Part shown: positions 1 through 8,053 of the stretch, in pieces
How positions within the stretch are numbered: position 1 is the stretch's first letter
How the letters are laid out: each line of letters opens with the position of its first letter
Source: Syntrophomonadaceae bacterium
GTDB lineage: Bacteria; Bacillota; Syntrophomonadia; Syntrophomonadales; Syntrophomonadaceae
Direction: 5' to 3'
DNA length: 36,018 nt
Assembly: GCA_012522955.1 (NCBI GenBank)
Contig: JAAYJK010000033.1
Span: forward strand, 1-36,018
Notes under the pieces: generated by a model
Told to the model about the DNA's origin: nothing
The model's input: only the letters and a program-made list of their open reading frames with translations
Databases searched by the model: none
Position numbers and translations under genes: made by a program

Positions 1-3000
1 ATCAAAGTCGTCATTGATCTCTTCCAGAAGGATCGTTGTAACATAATATGAACCAGTAGGGGCTGAGCTGCCAGACAGAGCAAGGGTTTCATCAATGATA
101 CCGTTGGATGGCAAGTTGCTTTGGCAGAGGAGGTAGTCGGTCCCTCCCTTTTCTGTACCCAAATAGGTGCGCAGGATATAATCCGTTTCATTGTTTGCGT
201 TTTCTGCAGTGCCGGTCAGGGTGGTGCCGCTCAGGCTCATGCCGCTAAGGGAGGCATAGGGGCGTGCGTAATAGCAGGAAATGTCGAAGGTTGCGGCTGT
301 GGAGGAAAGTTCCCAAGTGCCCTTGCTCGGAAGCATCAGGGTAAGACAATCTTCACCAACAATAAGGTTTGCTGCATCATTGTTGCTGATCTGGTTGTCG
401 CTATTGAAGGCGGCAGCTACAAACTCAAGGGCTGAGGATTCCCCGCTCTTTTGTACGGTCAGGTTGCTCATAAAGGACTCTGGAGTTCCATCCCAGTTCT
501 CATCGGGTGTCAGAGAAAAGGCGAGATAACTGGTATTTGGAGCGGTGTCACCGATGACCACCTGATAGCTTTGCTGGCTTTGGTCGGTCTGGGTGATGCT
601 TACGCCATTGTCGGCAGCAAAGTTGCTTCCCACGGAAAGAGGGGAAATCTCATTTCTGCTTGAACCAAGTAGGGTAAGATTGTCGTTCATAACCATAATG
701 CCAACCTGTTCGCCCGTATCCTCATCCAGGAGAGACAGCTTGTTTAGGCTGAACGGGATTGGATTGAATGGTTCCAACTCTCCGAACCATTCGCCGACTT
801 CCATACCCACATTCTTATTTTGGAAAATGTAATAAATCCGGAAAGGAAATCCAATAAGATTGCCGGTATATGCTACGCCGCCGTAGCCCGAGATATTGCC
901 AAATGCTTCTTTCACTGCGTTTTCAAAGGTGGTATGGTTCACGCCTACCGTTGTCTGCCCCCCCAGTGCAAAAGCCACCTCCGCTGCTGCCAGCTTTAGG
1001 TCTCTATTGATGAACCATGCACTGGCGGGGATCTGTACCAACCCGTAAATTTTGCCGTCGGCGCCTAGCAACAGATAAGCCCTGGTGGGATTAGTGTAAT
1101 TGTCAAGCCCGGCAAAAGCCGAGGCGTTAAATTCGCCGCCCGCATTGACGAATGGCATGGTCGAATCTGGAATTACTAAATCTATTTTCATGCCGCCGCC
1201 TAACTTAAGGCCTTGGTAGGAGGTCCCTCCATAGCTGCGCATATCGCCGCAAAGCTCCGTATACCAGCTGTATTCATCAATGATGTCCATTTCCAGGAGC
1301 GTTCCGTCCGTGAGCGAGGCCTGGTAATAGCCCGCGCCTACTAATATGGTATACCAGCCTTCGATTATCTCCAGGACGCTTCCCTTGGCACTGACGGTGA
1401 GGCGCAACGGCGGGATGGCGAAGAAATCGCCGTTGATGGTTGTGGCAAGATTCTCAAAGCCGCCCCCAAGTCCGTTGAATTCAGCGACTACCACTGGTGG
1501 CACCAAGGGAACGCCCACCTCAGATGCTCCCCTTAGCTTAAGGGTGTTGGGAATCAGGGCACCGTTAAATATGCGGGTAAGCTCCAACTCGCCCTTAGCC
1601 TCGAACATTTCAAATACATTGAGCTCCAGTTCGAAAGCGTAACGCTCTTCACCGGGAAAGCTGTTGATTTCTGCCGAGGCCTTTGCCACATCCAGTCCGA
1701 GCAACTGCTTCATATCCACCGCCCCTGAAGCCTCCAGGCCAGTAAGGGAAAACACCTTGTTACTCCAGCCCATGCCGAGCCGGGTCATGGTAACATTCAT
1801 CGCTTCGATGGCTGGAGTGGAGATACTAATTTCGCCGCTGAAAATCAAGCCGCCGGAAAGATCCGCCGTAACGCTTTCAACCCTGCAGGTGGCCCCGGGA
1901 ATGTCTATGTGCAATATTGCCGCATTGTTTCCTGGTGTGATATTAACTGCTAATTTACCGTCGCCGAAACCGAAGTTCAGGCTGGTATCACTGCTATTTC
2001 TAGGCTGATAAAATTTGAAGGTGGGAGCGGACAGGTGCACTCCTTTTGCCGTTATTTGGCCGTTTGCAGCCACGGAAAGCTGGCCACTGCCCACCGTCCA
2101 CGTAGCGGTCACAGCGGGTGAGAGCTGGGCTGCGCCATCGGTAAAAATAAAGTTGCCGGATTCCTGCTTGAAAGCGCCGCGAAAGACCGCAACTAGCTTG
2201 CTGCCGTAAATGGTCTTCAGCTCCGCCTCATTCTTGGCAGCTTGCGCCAACATGGTCCCATTATTATTGATTATGCCTATACAGTTGGCATCCCGTGCAA
2301 TACTGACTGGATCAGCTGGAATATTTTCGCTTTCCCCACTAGCATAGAGATCGCGAAATCCCCAGAGGGCTTGGGCTATATTGTCCCCTGAGAACTGGTG
2401 CTCCATGTTTAACTGGGAGGTCGAAGGCAAATAGCTAACCGCACTGCCGTAATTATCTTCGTGCCCTCGTATACCAGAGATCAGTGTTCCCACCCAGGTT
2501 GATTCAGTCTCGTCCCAGGAATAGCCCATAGCCCTCATGTAGCCGTTTATGGCCACGAACTGATTGGCATAGGTGAAGGAGTCGGTAAAAGCCTCGCTGA
2601 TATTCTCGGCTTCCTCCCTGGCCAGTCCTGAGGAAATCGGACCTGAGTAATGAGTTGTGGTCGGTTCATGATTATTGTCGTAAGTGGTGTTATATCTATC
2701 CAGACGTATATTGCCTTGGAGGCTGTGACCCACATGGCCGAAACTGTTGTGTCTGCTCATCCAGAGCAGACGCGTATCCGGATTTGTGCTATTGTCAAGA
2801 GACGCGGTGGCCATTACGCCCCAGGTCCTGCCGTTGTCGGCTGAATCTTTTTCGACTATACGACCGGTGGTGCCAGTGCTTGCTCCCTGGTGGAGCTGTA
2901 CCAGTTGGTAGGTAATGGTCATGCTCATTTGGTAACCGGAAAAGGAAAAGGCTAAAGTCTGCTTTAGCTTGGGATTTGCTGGATCCGTGGAATCGGTGGT

Positions 3001-3339
3001 GACGGAGCGACTGCTGGGGCTAATTGCTGTAGAGCTATCTGTATGCCATATTTCCACGCCCGTCTGTTTATAAAAGACATGGGTTTCCGTAGCCCCCATG
3101 TTTTTAACGTCGCTCAGTGTCTTCTGGGACGGCACTGTGCTTAGATTGCCATCTGGCCGAATGTAAAAGCCGATGTAATTATTGGTTATATAGTAGTAGC
3201 CGTCCTGCTGGCCGCAGGTTACGCCACCGATGTCTTTTGTCATTGCACCAACGTAGGCATTCGCGGTAGCGGGAAACAGGGAAATGACAATGATCAGAGT
3301 CAAGAGTGCCGCCAGTGCTTTTCTCAGCATATTTTTCAC
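1..3339 (-). CDS. Very large secreted protein, 5' part only (runs off the window)
   Basis: Read on the minus strand, the frame starting at 3339 is open for 1113 codons to base 1 with no stop, so the gene continues outside the window. I chose the GTG at 3339-3337, giving VKNMLRKALAALLTLIIVIS; an ATG at 3330 is the alternative. An AAAGGAATGAG-like ribosome site lies upstream, somewhat far from the GTG. Residues 1 to about 28 form a classic signal peptide (Lys/Arg, a hydrophobic run, then ATANA before Tyr), so export is well supported. The mature part is rich in Thr, Ser, Gly, Asn and aromatic residues with alternating hydrophobics, as in beta-rich surface proteins. I recognise no catalytic motif or named domain and see no clear internal repeats. 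S-layer anchoring domains, if any, would be in the missing C-terminus. The gene stands alone, divergent from the downstream region. Real gene: very likely. Function: unknown. Confidence 0.85.
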   Translation of the reverse strand, partial: MKNMLRKALAALLTLIIVISLFPATANAYVGAMTKDIGGVTCGQQDGYYYITNNYIGFYIRPDGNLSTVPSQKTLSDVKNMGATETHVFYKQTGVEIWHTDSSTAISPSSRSVTTDSTDPANPKLKQTLAFSFSGYQMSMTITYQLVQLHQGASTGTTGRIVEKDSADNGRTWGVMATASLDNSTNPDTRLLWMSRHNSFGHVGHSLQGNIRLDRYNTTYDNNHEPTTTHYSGPISSGLAREEAENISEAFTDSFTYANQFVAINGYMRAMGYSWDETESTWVGTLISGIRGHEDNYGSAVSYLPSTSQLNMEHQFSGDNIAQALWGFRDLYASGESENIPADPVSIARDANCIGIINNNGTMLAQAAKNEAELKTIYGSKLVAVFRGAFKQESGNFIFTDGAAQLSPAVTATWTVGSGQLSVAANGQITAKGVHLSAPTFKFYQPRNSSDTSLNFGFGDGKLAVNITPGNNAAILHIDIPGATCRVESVTADLSGGLIFSGEISISTPAIEAMNVTMTRLGMGWSNKVFSLTGLEASGAVDMKQLLGLDVAKASAEINSFPGEERYAFELELNVFEMFEAKGELELTRIFNGALIPNTLKLRGASEVGVPLVPPVVVAEFNGLGGGFENLATTINGDFFAIPPLRLTVSAKGSVLEIIEGWYTILVGAGYYQASLTDGTLLEMDIIDEYSWYTELCGDMRSYGGTSYQGLKLGGGMKIDLVIPDSTMPFVNAGGEFNASAFAGLDNYTNPTRAYLLLGADGKIYGLVQIPASAWFINRDLKLAAAEVAFALGGQTTVGVNHTTFENAVKEAFGNISGYGGVAYTGNLIGFPFRIYYIFQNKNVGMEVGEWFGELEPFNPIPFSLNKLSLLDEDTGEQVGIMVMNDNLTLLGSSRNEISPLSVGSNFAADNGVSITQTDQSQQSYQVVIGDTAPNTSYLAFSLTPDENWDGTPESFMSNLTVQKSGESSALEFVAAAFNSDNQISNNDAANLIVGEDCLTLMLPSKGTWELSSTAATFDISCYYARPYASLSGMSLSGTTLTGTAENANNETDYILRTYLGTEKGGTDYLLCQSNLPSNGIIDETLALSGSSAPTGSYYVTTILLEEINDDFD

Positions 3340-3896
3340 TGTATTCTTCTCATTCCTTTCTAATTGATTTTTGTGCATCTTTATAGCTAACCGGGAACGC
3401 CTAAATTTCCCTTATCAAAGCCACAAATCACCTCCATCAGCTTGTGACGTTTCTACCTTTTTCCATCAGAGCGCCGAATTTCTTCCCTCCTTTGATATAA
3501 ATTCCTGATTGGACCTACTAAAAAACAAGTGACATTTAATACAAATTGTACCACTTAATCCCTTTGCGCACATCAATCAAATAGACTGTTTTTATCTAGT
3601 ATTTTCCGAAATCTTGCCCATACAATGTTATATCATAAAACTGGAATATATAACCATATATCCTTCTTAAGGTTTGTTTAGTGAAAAATTGATATGCTTC
3701 TTAGTAAAAGTTTTTGGGACAAAATGATTAAGAAATTGGATTTTCTAGTGACCTTAAATAAGTGATGGAGTATAGTCCTCACAGGCCTGGGTAAGAATTC
3801 ATTTAAGCAGAATAAAAGGCACAGCCCGGAATACAATAAGATATGGAAAGGGTTTTGCCTGAGTTGCAGGTATGGGACCCGGTAAGGAGGAACAAG
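3340..3896. other. AT-rich intergenic region between divergent genes
   Basis: This gap of about 550 bases separates the minus-strand secreted protein from the small plus-strand gene. It should hold the 5' leader of the secreted-protein gene. On the minus strand there are two AAGGAGG/GGAGGTGA-like stretches (near 3494-3486 and 3434-3426), but the frames after them close quickly. A near-palindrome of GGAATATATAACCATATATCC lies at 3642-3662. I see no convincing -35/-10 pair on either strand, no tRNA and no riboswitch that I recognise. Confidence 0.5.
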
Positions 3897-4073
3897 GTGG
3901 AAGAACTAATAAAGATGATGGCGGCCCGGGTGGTGAGCAGGCTGGAAAGCTTGGAGCAAGAGACTGATTTCGATTATCTAGTGCAGCTATCAGATCCAAA
4001 ATTGCGTAATGAAGCCATAGAACTTTATCATAGCATCTGCCAACTCAAAGAAGATTTACAGGGTTTAACGTAA
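3897..4073 (+). CDS. Small hypothetical helical protein, 58 aa
   Basis: The frame is open from 3843, but the ATG there has no ribosome site and follows an in-frame stop by one codon. The GTG at 3897 lies six bases after a perfect AAGGAGG (3884-3890), so I place the start there. The product is 58 residues, charged and probably all-helical, with two segments (roughly residues 3-22 and 29-53) rich in Glu, Leu and Lys. It has no signal peptide, membrane segment or cysteine pair. I do not recognise the family. It lies between the secreted-protein gene and the purine leader and is followed immediately by a 14-bp hairpin. It is more likely an independent small gene than part of the purine operon, whose promoter lies downstream. 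The strong ribosome site is the main support. Confidence 0.5.
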   Translation: MEELIKMMAARVVSRLESLEQETDFDYLVQLSDPKLRNEAIELYHSICQLKEDLQGLT

Positions 4074-4076
4074 CAA

Positions 4077-4117
4077 GTGACATGAAACAGTCTGACGTTC
4101 TTTCTGTTTCATGTCAC
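4077..4117 (+). terminator. 14-bp perfect hairpin after the small gene
   Basis: GTGACATGAAACAG (4077-4090) pairs perfectly with CTGTTTCATGTCAC (4104-4117) around a 13-base loop. It begins four bases after the stop codon of the small gene and ends four bases before the -35 box of the purine promoter. No T-tract follows on the plus strand, so it is not a textbook Rho-independent terminator. It could be a 3'-end stabilising hairpin or a DNA operator beside the promoter. Confidence 0.5.
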
Positions 4118-4120
4118 GGG

Positions 4121-4149
4121 TTGACACCCGGTAAGTGCTTTGTTAATAT
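4121..4149 (+). promoter_or_regulatory. Sigma-A promoter of the purine operon
   Basis: TTGACA at 4121-4126 and TAATAT at 4144-4149 are separated by 17 bases, which is close to the consensus. Transcription would start near 4156, just upstream of the riboswitch aptamer at 4184. This placement strongly supports the promoter as the source of the purE leader. Confidence 0.85.
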
Positions 4150-4183
4150 CAAGATGTAATTAAATAACATATATAAAGCGAAA

Positions 4184-4277
4184 GTGTGTCTAGGGTTCCG
4201 CATGATAATAGTGGACTGGTCCGAGTGACACAGGCGCTTAATGGCGCTACACCGTATAGGGATAAAAGCCCAGGCGG
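4184..4277 (+). ncRNA. ykkC-family riboswitch, probably PRPP-sensing, controlling the pur operon
   Basis: The leader shows the conserved ykkC signature in order: TCTAGGGTTCCG (4189-4200), CTGGTCCGAG (4216-4225), then ACACCGTA (4250-4257) leading into GGGATAAAAGCCC (4259-4271). The P1 strands TGTGTC (4185-4190) and GACACA (4227-4232) pair. The ykkC class includes guanidine-, ppGpp- and PRPP-binding subtypes. The PRPP subtype is known from Firmicutes purine operons, where ligand binding turns expression on. The position directly before purE makes PRPP the best assignment, but I infer the ligand from context and have not aligned the subtype-specific positions. No guanine aptamer fits between the promoter and this aptamer, so the tandem guanine-PRPP arrangement is absent here. 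The end of the aptamer overlaps the terminator stem, giving a plausible switch. Confidence 0.85.
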
Positions 4278-4320
4278 ACAGGTTTCGGTTACGAAACTGC
4301 CCGCCTGGGCATTCTATTTG
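4268..4320 (+). terminator. Riboswitch-controlled intrinsic terminator
   Basis: GCCCAGGCGG (4268-4277) pairs with CCGCCTGGGC (4301-4310), and GTTTCG pairs with CGAAAC near the loop. The tail, ATTCTATTTG, is a modest T-rich run. The left arm is shared with the conserved AAAAGCCC end of the aptamer. Folding of the ligand-bound aptamer should therefore block the hairpin, which is antitermination. Confidence 0.8.
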
Positions 4321-4409
4321 CATAGACAATGATGGCTTGTTCAAATAGAAAAGAAGCCTTGAAACCGCAAAAGTAGAGGTTTTGCTAAAAAATAGGAGGA
4401 ATGTTATCG

Positions 4410-4928
4410 ATGCCGGATATAGGAATAATAATGGGCAGTGATTCTGACCTGCAGGTCATGAAAGAAGCCGGGGAGATGCTGGAAGGATTCGGACTCAGCT
4501 ACGAATATACCATTTGTTCTGCTCACCGTTTGCCCCAGGCCACAGCTGACTATGCTCAAAATGCAGCCAGCAGAGGAATGAAGGTGATCATTGCCGGGGC
4601 CGGGGGAGCAGCCCACCTGCCTGGGGTAATAGCAGCCTATACTCTTCTGCCGGTAGTGGGAGTACCTATAAAGAGCAGTACATTATCAGGGATTGATTCA
4701 CTGTATTCCATAGTGCAGATGCCTAAAGGCATTCCCGTGGCTACGGTAGCCATTAATGGAAGTGCCAACGCTGCTCTATTGGCGGTGCAGATTCTGGCCC
4801 TGGGTGATGAAAAACTCCAATCTGCTCTGCTTGAGTATCGGCAGGAAATGGCTCAGGGCGTGCTGCAAAAAGACCAAAAACTAAAAGATATTGGAGTACA
4901 AAGCTACCTGGAAGAAAAAAAATCATAA
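4410..4928 (+). CDS. purE: N5-carboxyaminoimidazole ribonucleotide mutase PurE
   Basis: A cytoplasmic 172-residue enzyme of de novo IMP synthesis that forms 4-carboxy-AIR. The family motifs are plain: GSDSDLQVM near residue 9, SAHRLP around 37-42, then [15 protein letters not shown] and [19 protein letters not shown]. The GSDSDLxVM and AHR motifs match the bacterial class I (mutase) form rather than class II. I start at the ATG at 4410, nine bases after AGGAGGA (4394-4400). The upstream ATG at 4401 abuts that site with no spacing. It is the first gene of the operon, behind the riboswitch. The expected partner purK, which supplies N5-CAIR, is not next to it or anywhere in the window. Confidence 0.97.
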   Translation: MPDIGIIMGSDSDLQVMKEAGEMLEGFGLSYEYTICSAHRLPQATADYAQNAASRGMKVIIAGAGGAAHLPGVIAAYTLLPVVGVPIKSSTLSGIDSLYSIVQMPKGIPVATVAINGSANAALLAVQILALGDEKLQSALLEYRQEMAQGVLQKDQKLKDIGVQSYLEEKKS

Positions 4929-5005
4929 CATTGGGGAGTTGAACCCTTACCGGGAAGTGAATCGCTGCCTGGAAGACAGAATCAAAAGCATCAGGAGGAT
5001 GGCAA

Positions 5006-6301
5006 ATGATAGCAAGATATACGCTGCCTCGTATGGGAGCTATATGGTCGGAAGAAAACAAACTTCAGAACTGGTTAAAGATCGAAATCGCCGCCTGTGA
5101 AGGACAGGCTTTAATCGGACGCATTCCCCCGGCAGCGGTGGAGGTAATAAGAGAAAAGGCTGATTTTGATATAGAAAGGGTTAAGGCAATTGAAGCCAAG
5201 GTTCATCATGATGTGATCGCTTTTTTGACCAATGTTGCTGAATATGTTGGGGATGAATCCAAATACATACACTTAGGGATGACTTCATCAGATATTTTAG
5301 ATAGCGGATTGGCCCTGCAAATGAGACAAGCGTCCAATTTAATAATGGAAAAATTACAGGTCTTGAAAGAATTGGTGAGGGATAAGGCCAAAACTTATAA
5401 ATATACCCTGAATATTGGCAGGACTCATGGCATTCATGGCGAACCCACCACCTTCGGATTAAAAATGGCTCTCTGGCACAGCGAAATAGAACGCAATATA
5501 CAGCGCCTGGAGCAAGCCCGGGAAATGATAGCTTACGGCGCTATCTCTGGAGCGGTAGGCAACTTTGCCCATATAGATCCCCGGGTGGAAGAATACGTGT
5601 GTGAAAAACTAGAATTGAAGCCCTGCCCGGTTTCCACCCAGATCATTCAGAGAGATCGCCACGCCCAGTTTATGACTACTTTAGCCATTATCGCCAGTTC
5701 CCTGGAGAAAATGGCCACTGAGATCAGGAACTTACAGCGCACAGAAATTCTGGAAGTGGAAGAACCCTTTCAGAAGGGTCAGAAAGGCTCCTCCGCTATG
5801 CCCCACAAGAGGAACCCCATGATGAGTGAAAGGGTAGCCGGATTGTCCCGGGTTATAAGAGGGCATGCGGTAGCTGCTTTGGAGAATGTGGCCCTATGGC
5901 ATGAACGGGACTTAACTCATTCCTCGGTGGAGAGGGTTATCATTCCCGACAGCTGTATTTTGCTGGATTATGTACTGGAAAAATTCTGCGCTATTGTGGC
6001 TGATTTGGTCATATATGAAGACAACATGATGGAAAATATTCAACGCACCCGGGGACTCATTTTCTCCCAGGAGCTGATGCTTAGTCTGGTTGATAAAGGC
6101 ATGCTTCGGGAAGATGCCTATCGGTTGGTGCAAGGTCATGCCATGCAGAGCTGGCAGGAAAAATTGGATTATAAAGATCTGGCTTTGCAGGATACGGAAA
6201 TTATGAACTATATAAGCCCTGGTGAAATCGAGATTATATTCGATCTGCAAATATACCTGAATGGCGTGGACTATATTTTTAGGCGCTGTGGATTGGAATA
6301 G
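5006..6301 (+). CDS. purB: Adenylosuccinate lyase PurB
   Basis: A 431-residue fumarase/aspartase-superfamily lyase that removes fumarate from SAICAR to give AICAR, and from adenylosuccinate to give AMP. Visible motifs are TSSDILDS (93-100), the RTHG segment with the catalytic-type His at 141, and the family signature SSAMPHKRNP at 262-271 on the flexible catalytic loop. Length is normal for the short bacterial form. The ATG at 5006 follows AGGAGG (4993-4998) by seven bases. It lies 77 bases downstream of purE and 17 upstream of purC, so it is clearly cotranscribed. It also serves the AMP branch, so operon control by PRPP would affect that too. Confidence 0.97.
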   Translation: MIARYTLPRMGAIWSEENKLQNWLKIEIAACEGQALIGRIPPAAVEVIREKADFDIERVKAIEAKVHHDVIAFLTNVAEYVGDESKYIHLGMTSSDILDSGLALQMRQASNLIMEKLQVLKELVRDKAKTYKYTLNIGRTHGIHGEPTTFGLKMALWHSEIERNIQRLEQAREMIAYGAISGAVGNFAHIDPRVEEYVCEKLELKPCPVSTQIIQRDRHAQFMTTLAIIASSLEKMATEIRNLQRTEILEVEEPFQKGQKGSSAMPHKRNPMMSERVAGLSRVIRGHAVAALENVALWHERDLTHSSVERVIIPDSCILLDYVLEKFCAIVADLVIYEDNMMENIQRTRGLIFSQELMLSLVDKGMLREDAYRLVQGHAMQSWQEKLDYKDLALQDTEIMNYISPGEIEIIFDLQIYLNGVDYIFRRCGLE

Positions 6302-6318
6302 TATGGGAGGAAAAGGTA

Positions 6319-7032
6319 ATGGAAAAAAGGGAGAAGCTTTACGAGGGCAAAGCCAAGCAGATATTTGCGGTAGATGATGAACGCTATTATATTATGACTT
6401 ACAAAGATGAGGCCACTGCATTTGACGGGACCAAAAAAGGCATTATTGAAAATAAGGGGATAGTCAACAATCGGATATCCTGCCTCTTATTTAAAATGTT
6501 GGAAGAAAAGGGGATCGAGACCCATCTGCTGGAGCAGCTGGATGAGCGCAATGTATTGGTGAAACGCTTGCAGATGCTGCCGGTAGAGGTGGTGCTGAGA
6601 AATGTGGCAGCCGGCAGTCTTGCCCAGCGCTTAGGGATGGAAGAGGGAAGGGAACTGCAGATCCCAATTATAGAGCTTTATTACAAAAATGATGATCTGC
6701 ACGATCCCATGATAAATGAATACCATGCTCAGGCCATGGGATGGGCTACCTGGGAACAGCTGAAAGAAGTGCAAAGCCTGAGTTTAAGGATTAATCAGAT
6801 ATTAAGGAAATTATTTGATAGCATCGGCCTGATATTGGTGGATTTTAAGCTGGAGTTTGGTATTTATGATAACAAGATAGTACTGGGAGATGAGATTTCT
6901 CCAGATAGCTGCCGCTTGTGGGACCAAGTCAGCCGGGAGAAGATGGACAAAGACCGTTTCCGCCGGGATTTGGGCGGAGAAGCTGAAGCTTATCAGGAAG
7001 TAGTAAGAAGAATTGAAGAGGTACTGGGATAA
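6319..7032 (+). CDS. purC: SAICAR synthetase PurC
   Basis: Phosphoribosylaminoimidazole-succinocarboxamide synthase, 237 residues, the usual length of the stand-alone bacterial enzyme. It joins aspartate to CAIR using ATP. The N-terminus carries the family's YEGKAKQIF segment (about residues 9-17). The middle has VEVVLRNVAAGSLAQRLG, and the C-terminal half has LVDFKLEFG followed by GDEISPDSCRLWD, both typical nucleotide/substrate-binding blocks. The ATG start follows GGGAGGAAAAG at good spacing. It sits between purB and purS in the standard Firmicutes order. Confidence 0.97.
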   Translation: MEKREKLYEGKAKQIFAVDDERYYIMTYKDEATAFDGTKKGIIENKGIVNNRISCLLFKMLEEKGIETHLLEQLDERNVLVKRLQMLPVEVVLRNVAAGSLAQRLGMEEGRELQIPIIELYYKNDDLHDPMINEYHAQAMGWATWEQLKEVQSLSLRINQILRKLFDSIGLILVDFKLEFGIYDNKIVLGDEISPDSCRLWDQVSREKMDKDRFRRDLGGEAEAYQEVVRRIEEVLG

Positions 7033-7097
7033 GGTTTCTCCTAAAGCTCCTGCTGTTACTGCCAAGGCTAAGTTAATAAGATAGAGGAGGCAAAAAG

Positions 7098-7349
7098 GTG
7101 CTAAAAGCTAATATTTATGTAACCCTTAAAGATGGAGTGCTGGATCCTCAGGGAGAGGCAGTTAAAAAGTCCCTCAAGGTTCTGGACTATGGACAGGTTA
7201 ATCAGGTACGCATCGGCAAATTCATAGAAGTGTGGCTGGAGGGAAAGGATCAGGCAGCAGCCTTAAAGGAATTGGAAGAAATGAGCGATAAACTGCTGGC
7301 CAACCCAGTTATAGAAGACTATCGGGTGGAAATAGTGGAGGTATACTAG
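7098..7349 (+). CDS. purS: FGAM synthase subunit PurS
   Basis: An 83-residue small subunit that links the glutaminase PurQ to the synthetase PurL in the three-part formylglycinamidine ribonucleotide synthase. The sequence shows the expected pattern: an opening beta strand ([17 protein letters not shown]), a [19 protein letters not shown] block and a C-terminal [15 protein letters not shown]-like end. The start is a GTG, supported by AGAGGAGG seven bases upstream. It ends two bases before purQ, whose ribosome site lies inside the end of this gene, so the two are probably translationally coupled. Confidence 0.95.
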   Translation: MLKANIYVTLKDGVLDPQGEAVKKSLKVLDYGQVNQVRIGKFIEVWLEGKDQAAALKELEEMSDKLLANPVIEDYRVEIVEVY

Positions 7350-7351
7350 TC

Positions 7352-8053
7352 ATGAAATTTGGGGTAGTAATATTTCCCGGTTCCAACTGTGATAGGGATT
7401 GTTATCATGTGATAAAGGAAGTTATGAAAAAGCCGGTAGAGTATATATGGCATAAGGAAAACTCGGTAGCCGCTTTCGATGCCCTGATTCTGCCGGGAGG
7501 GTTTTCTTATGGGGATTACTTGCGTACCGGGGCCATTGCCCGCTTTTCCCCCCTTATGTCGGCAGTAATGGATTTTGCCCAAGCAGGAGGCCTGGTGATA
7601 GGCATCTGCAATGGTTTTCAGATATTGCTGGAAGCCGGTTTGCTGCCGGGAGCCATGCTGAGAAACAGCAGCCTAAAGTTTATCTGTCAACCGGTATTTC
7701 TAAAAACACAGCGCAATGATACTCCGTTTACCAACAAATTTAAGAGCGGGCAGGTACTGAAGATTCCGGTAGCTCATGGGGAAGGCAATTATTATTGTGA
7801 TCCCCGGACTTTGCAGAAAATGAAAGATAAAGGCCAGATCCTCTTTTCCTATTGCAGTGCTGAGGGGGAGGACACTATGGAGTATAATCCCAATGGTTCT
7901 CTGGCCAACATAGCCGGAATTATGAATGAGAAGGGTAATGTGCTGGGAATGATGCCCCATCCGGAAAGGTGCTCGGAGGAGATTCTGGGTGGCCGTGATG
8001 GGTTCAATATATTTGCTTCTATGATCAATTGGCTTGAGGGGGTGGGCGAATAA
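7352..8053 (+). CDS. purQ: FGAM synthase glutaminase subunit PurQ
   Basis: A 233-residue class I glutamine amidotransferase that delivers ammonia to PurL. The nucleophile Cys is at residue 86 in [11 protein letters not shown], and the matching His-Glu pair is in MMPHPERC near residue 208. The N-terminal [14 protein letters not shown] block is typical of PurQ. The length fits the stand-alone Firmicutes subunit. Its stop overlaps the purL start as TAATG (8051-8055), a classic translational coupling. The start ATG uses the GGAGG at the end of purS. Confidence 0.97.
   Translation: MKFGVVIFPGSNCDRDCYHVIKEVMKKPVEYIWHKENSVAAFDALILPGGFSYGDYLRTGAIARFSPLMSAVMDFAQAGGLVIGICNGFQILLEAGLLPGAMLRNSSLKFICQPVFLKTQRNDTPFTNKFKSGQVLKIPVAHGEGNYYCDPRTLQKMKDKGQILFSYCSAEGEDTMEYNPNGSLANIAGIMNEKGNVLGMMPHPERCSEEILGGRDGFNIFASMINWLEGVGE

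Noticed and set aside
3525-4083. Repeated ACAAGTGACAT at 3525 and 4073
   Set aside because: An 11-base match in 36 kb can occur by chance, and no further similarity surrounds it.
4114-4344. 76-codon minus-strand ORF across the purE leader
   Set aside because: It is the shadow of the riboswitch and terminator, with no start signal.
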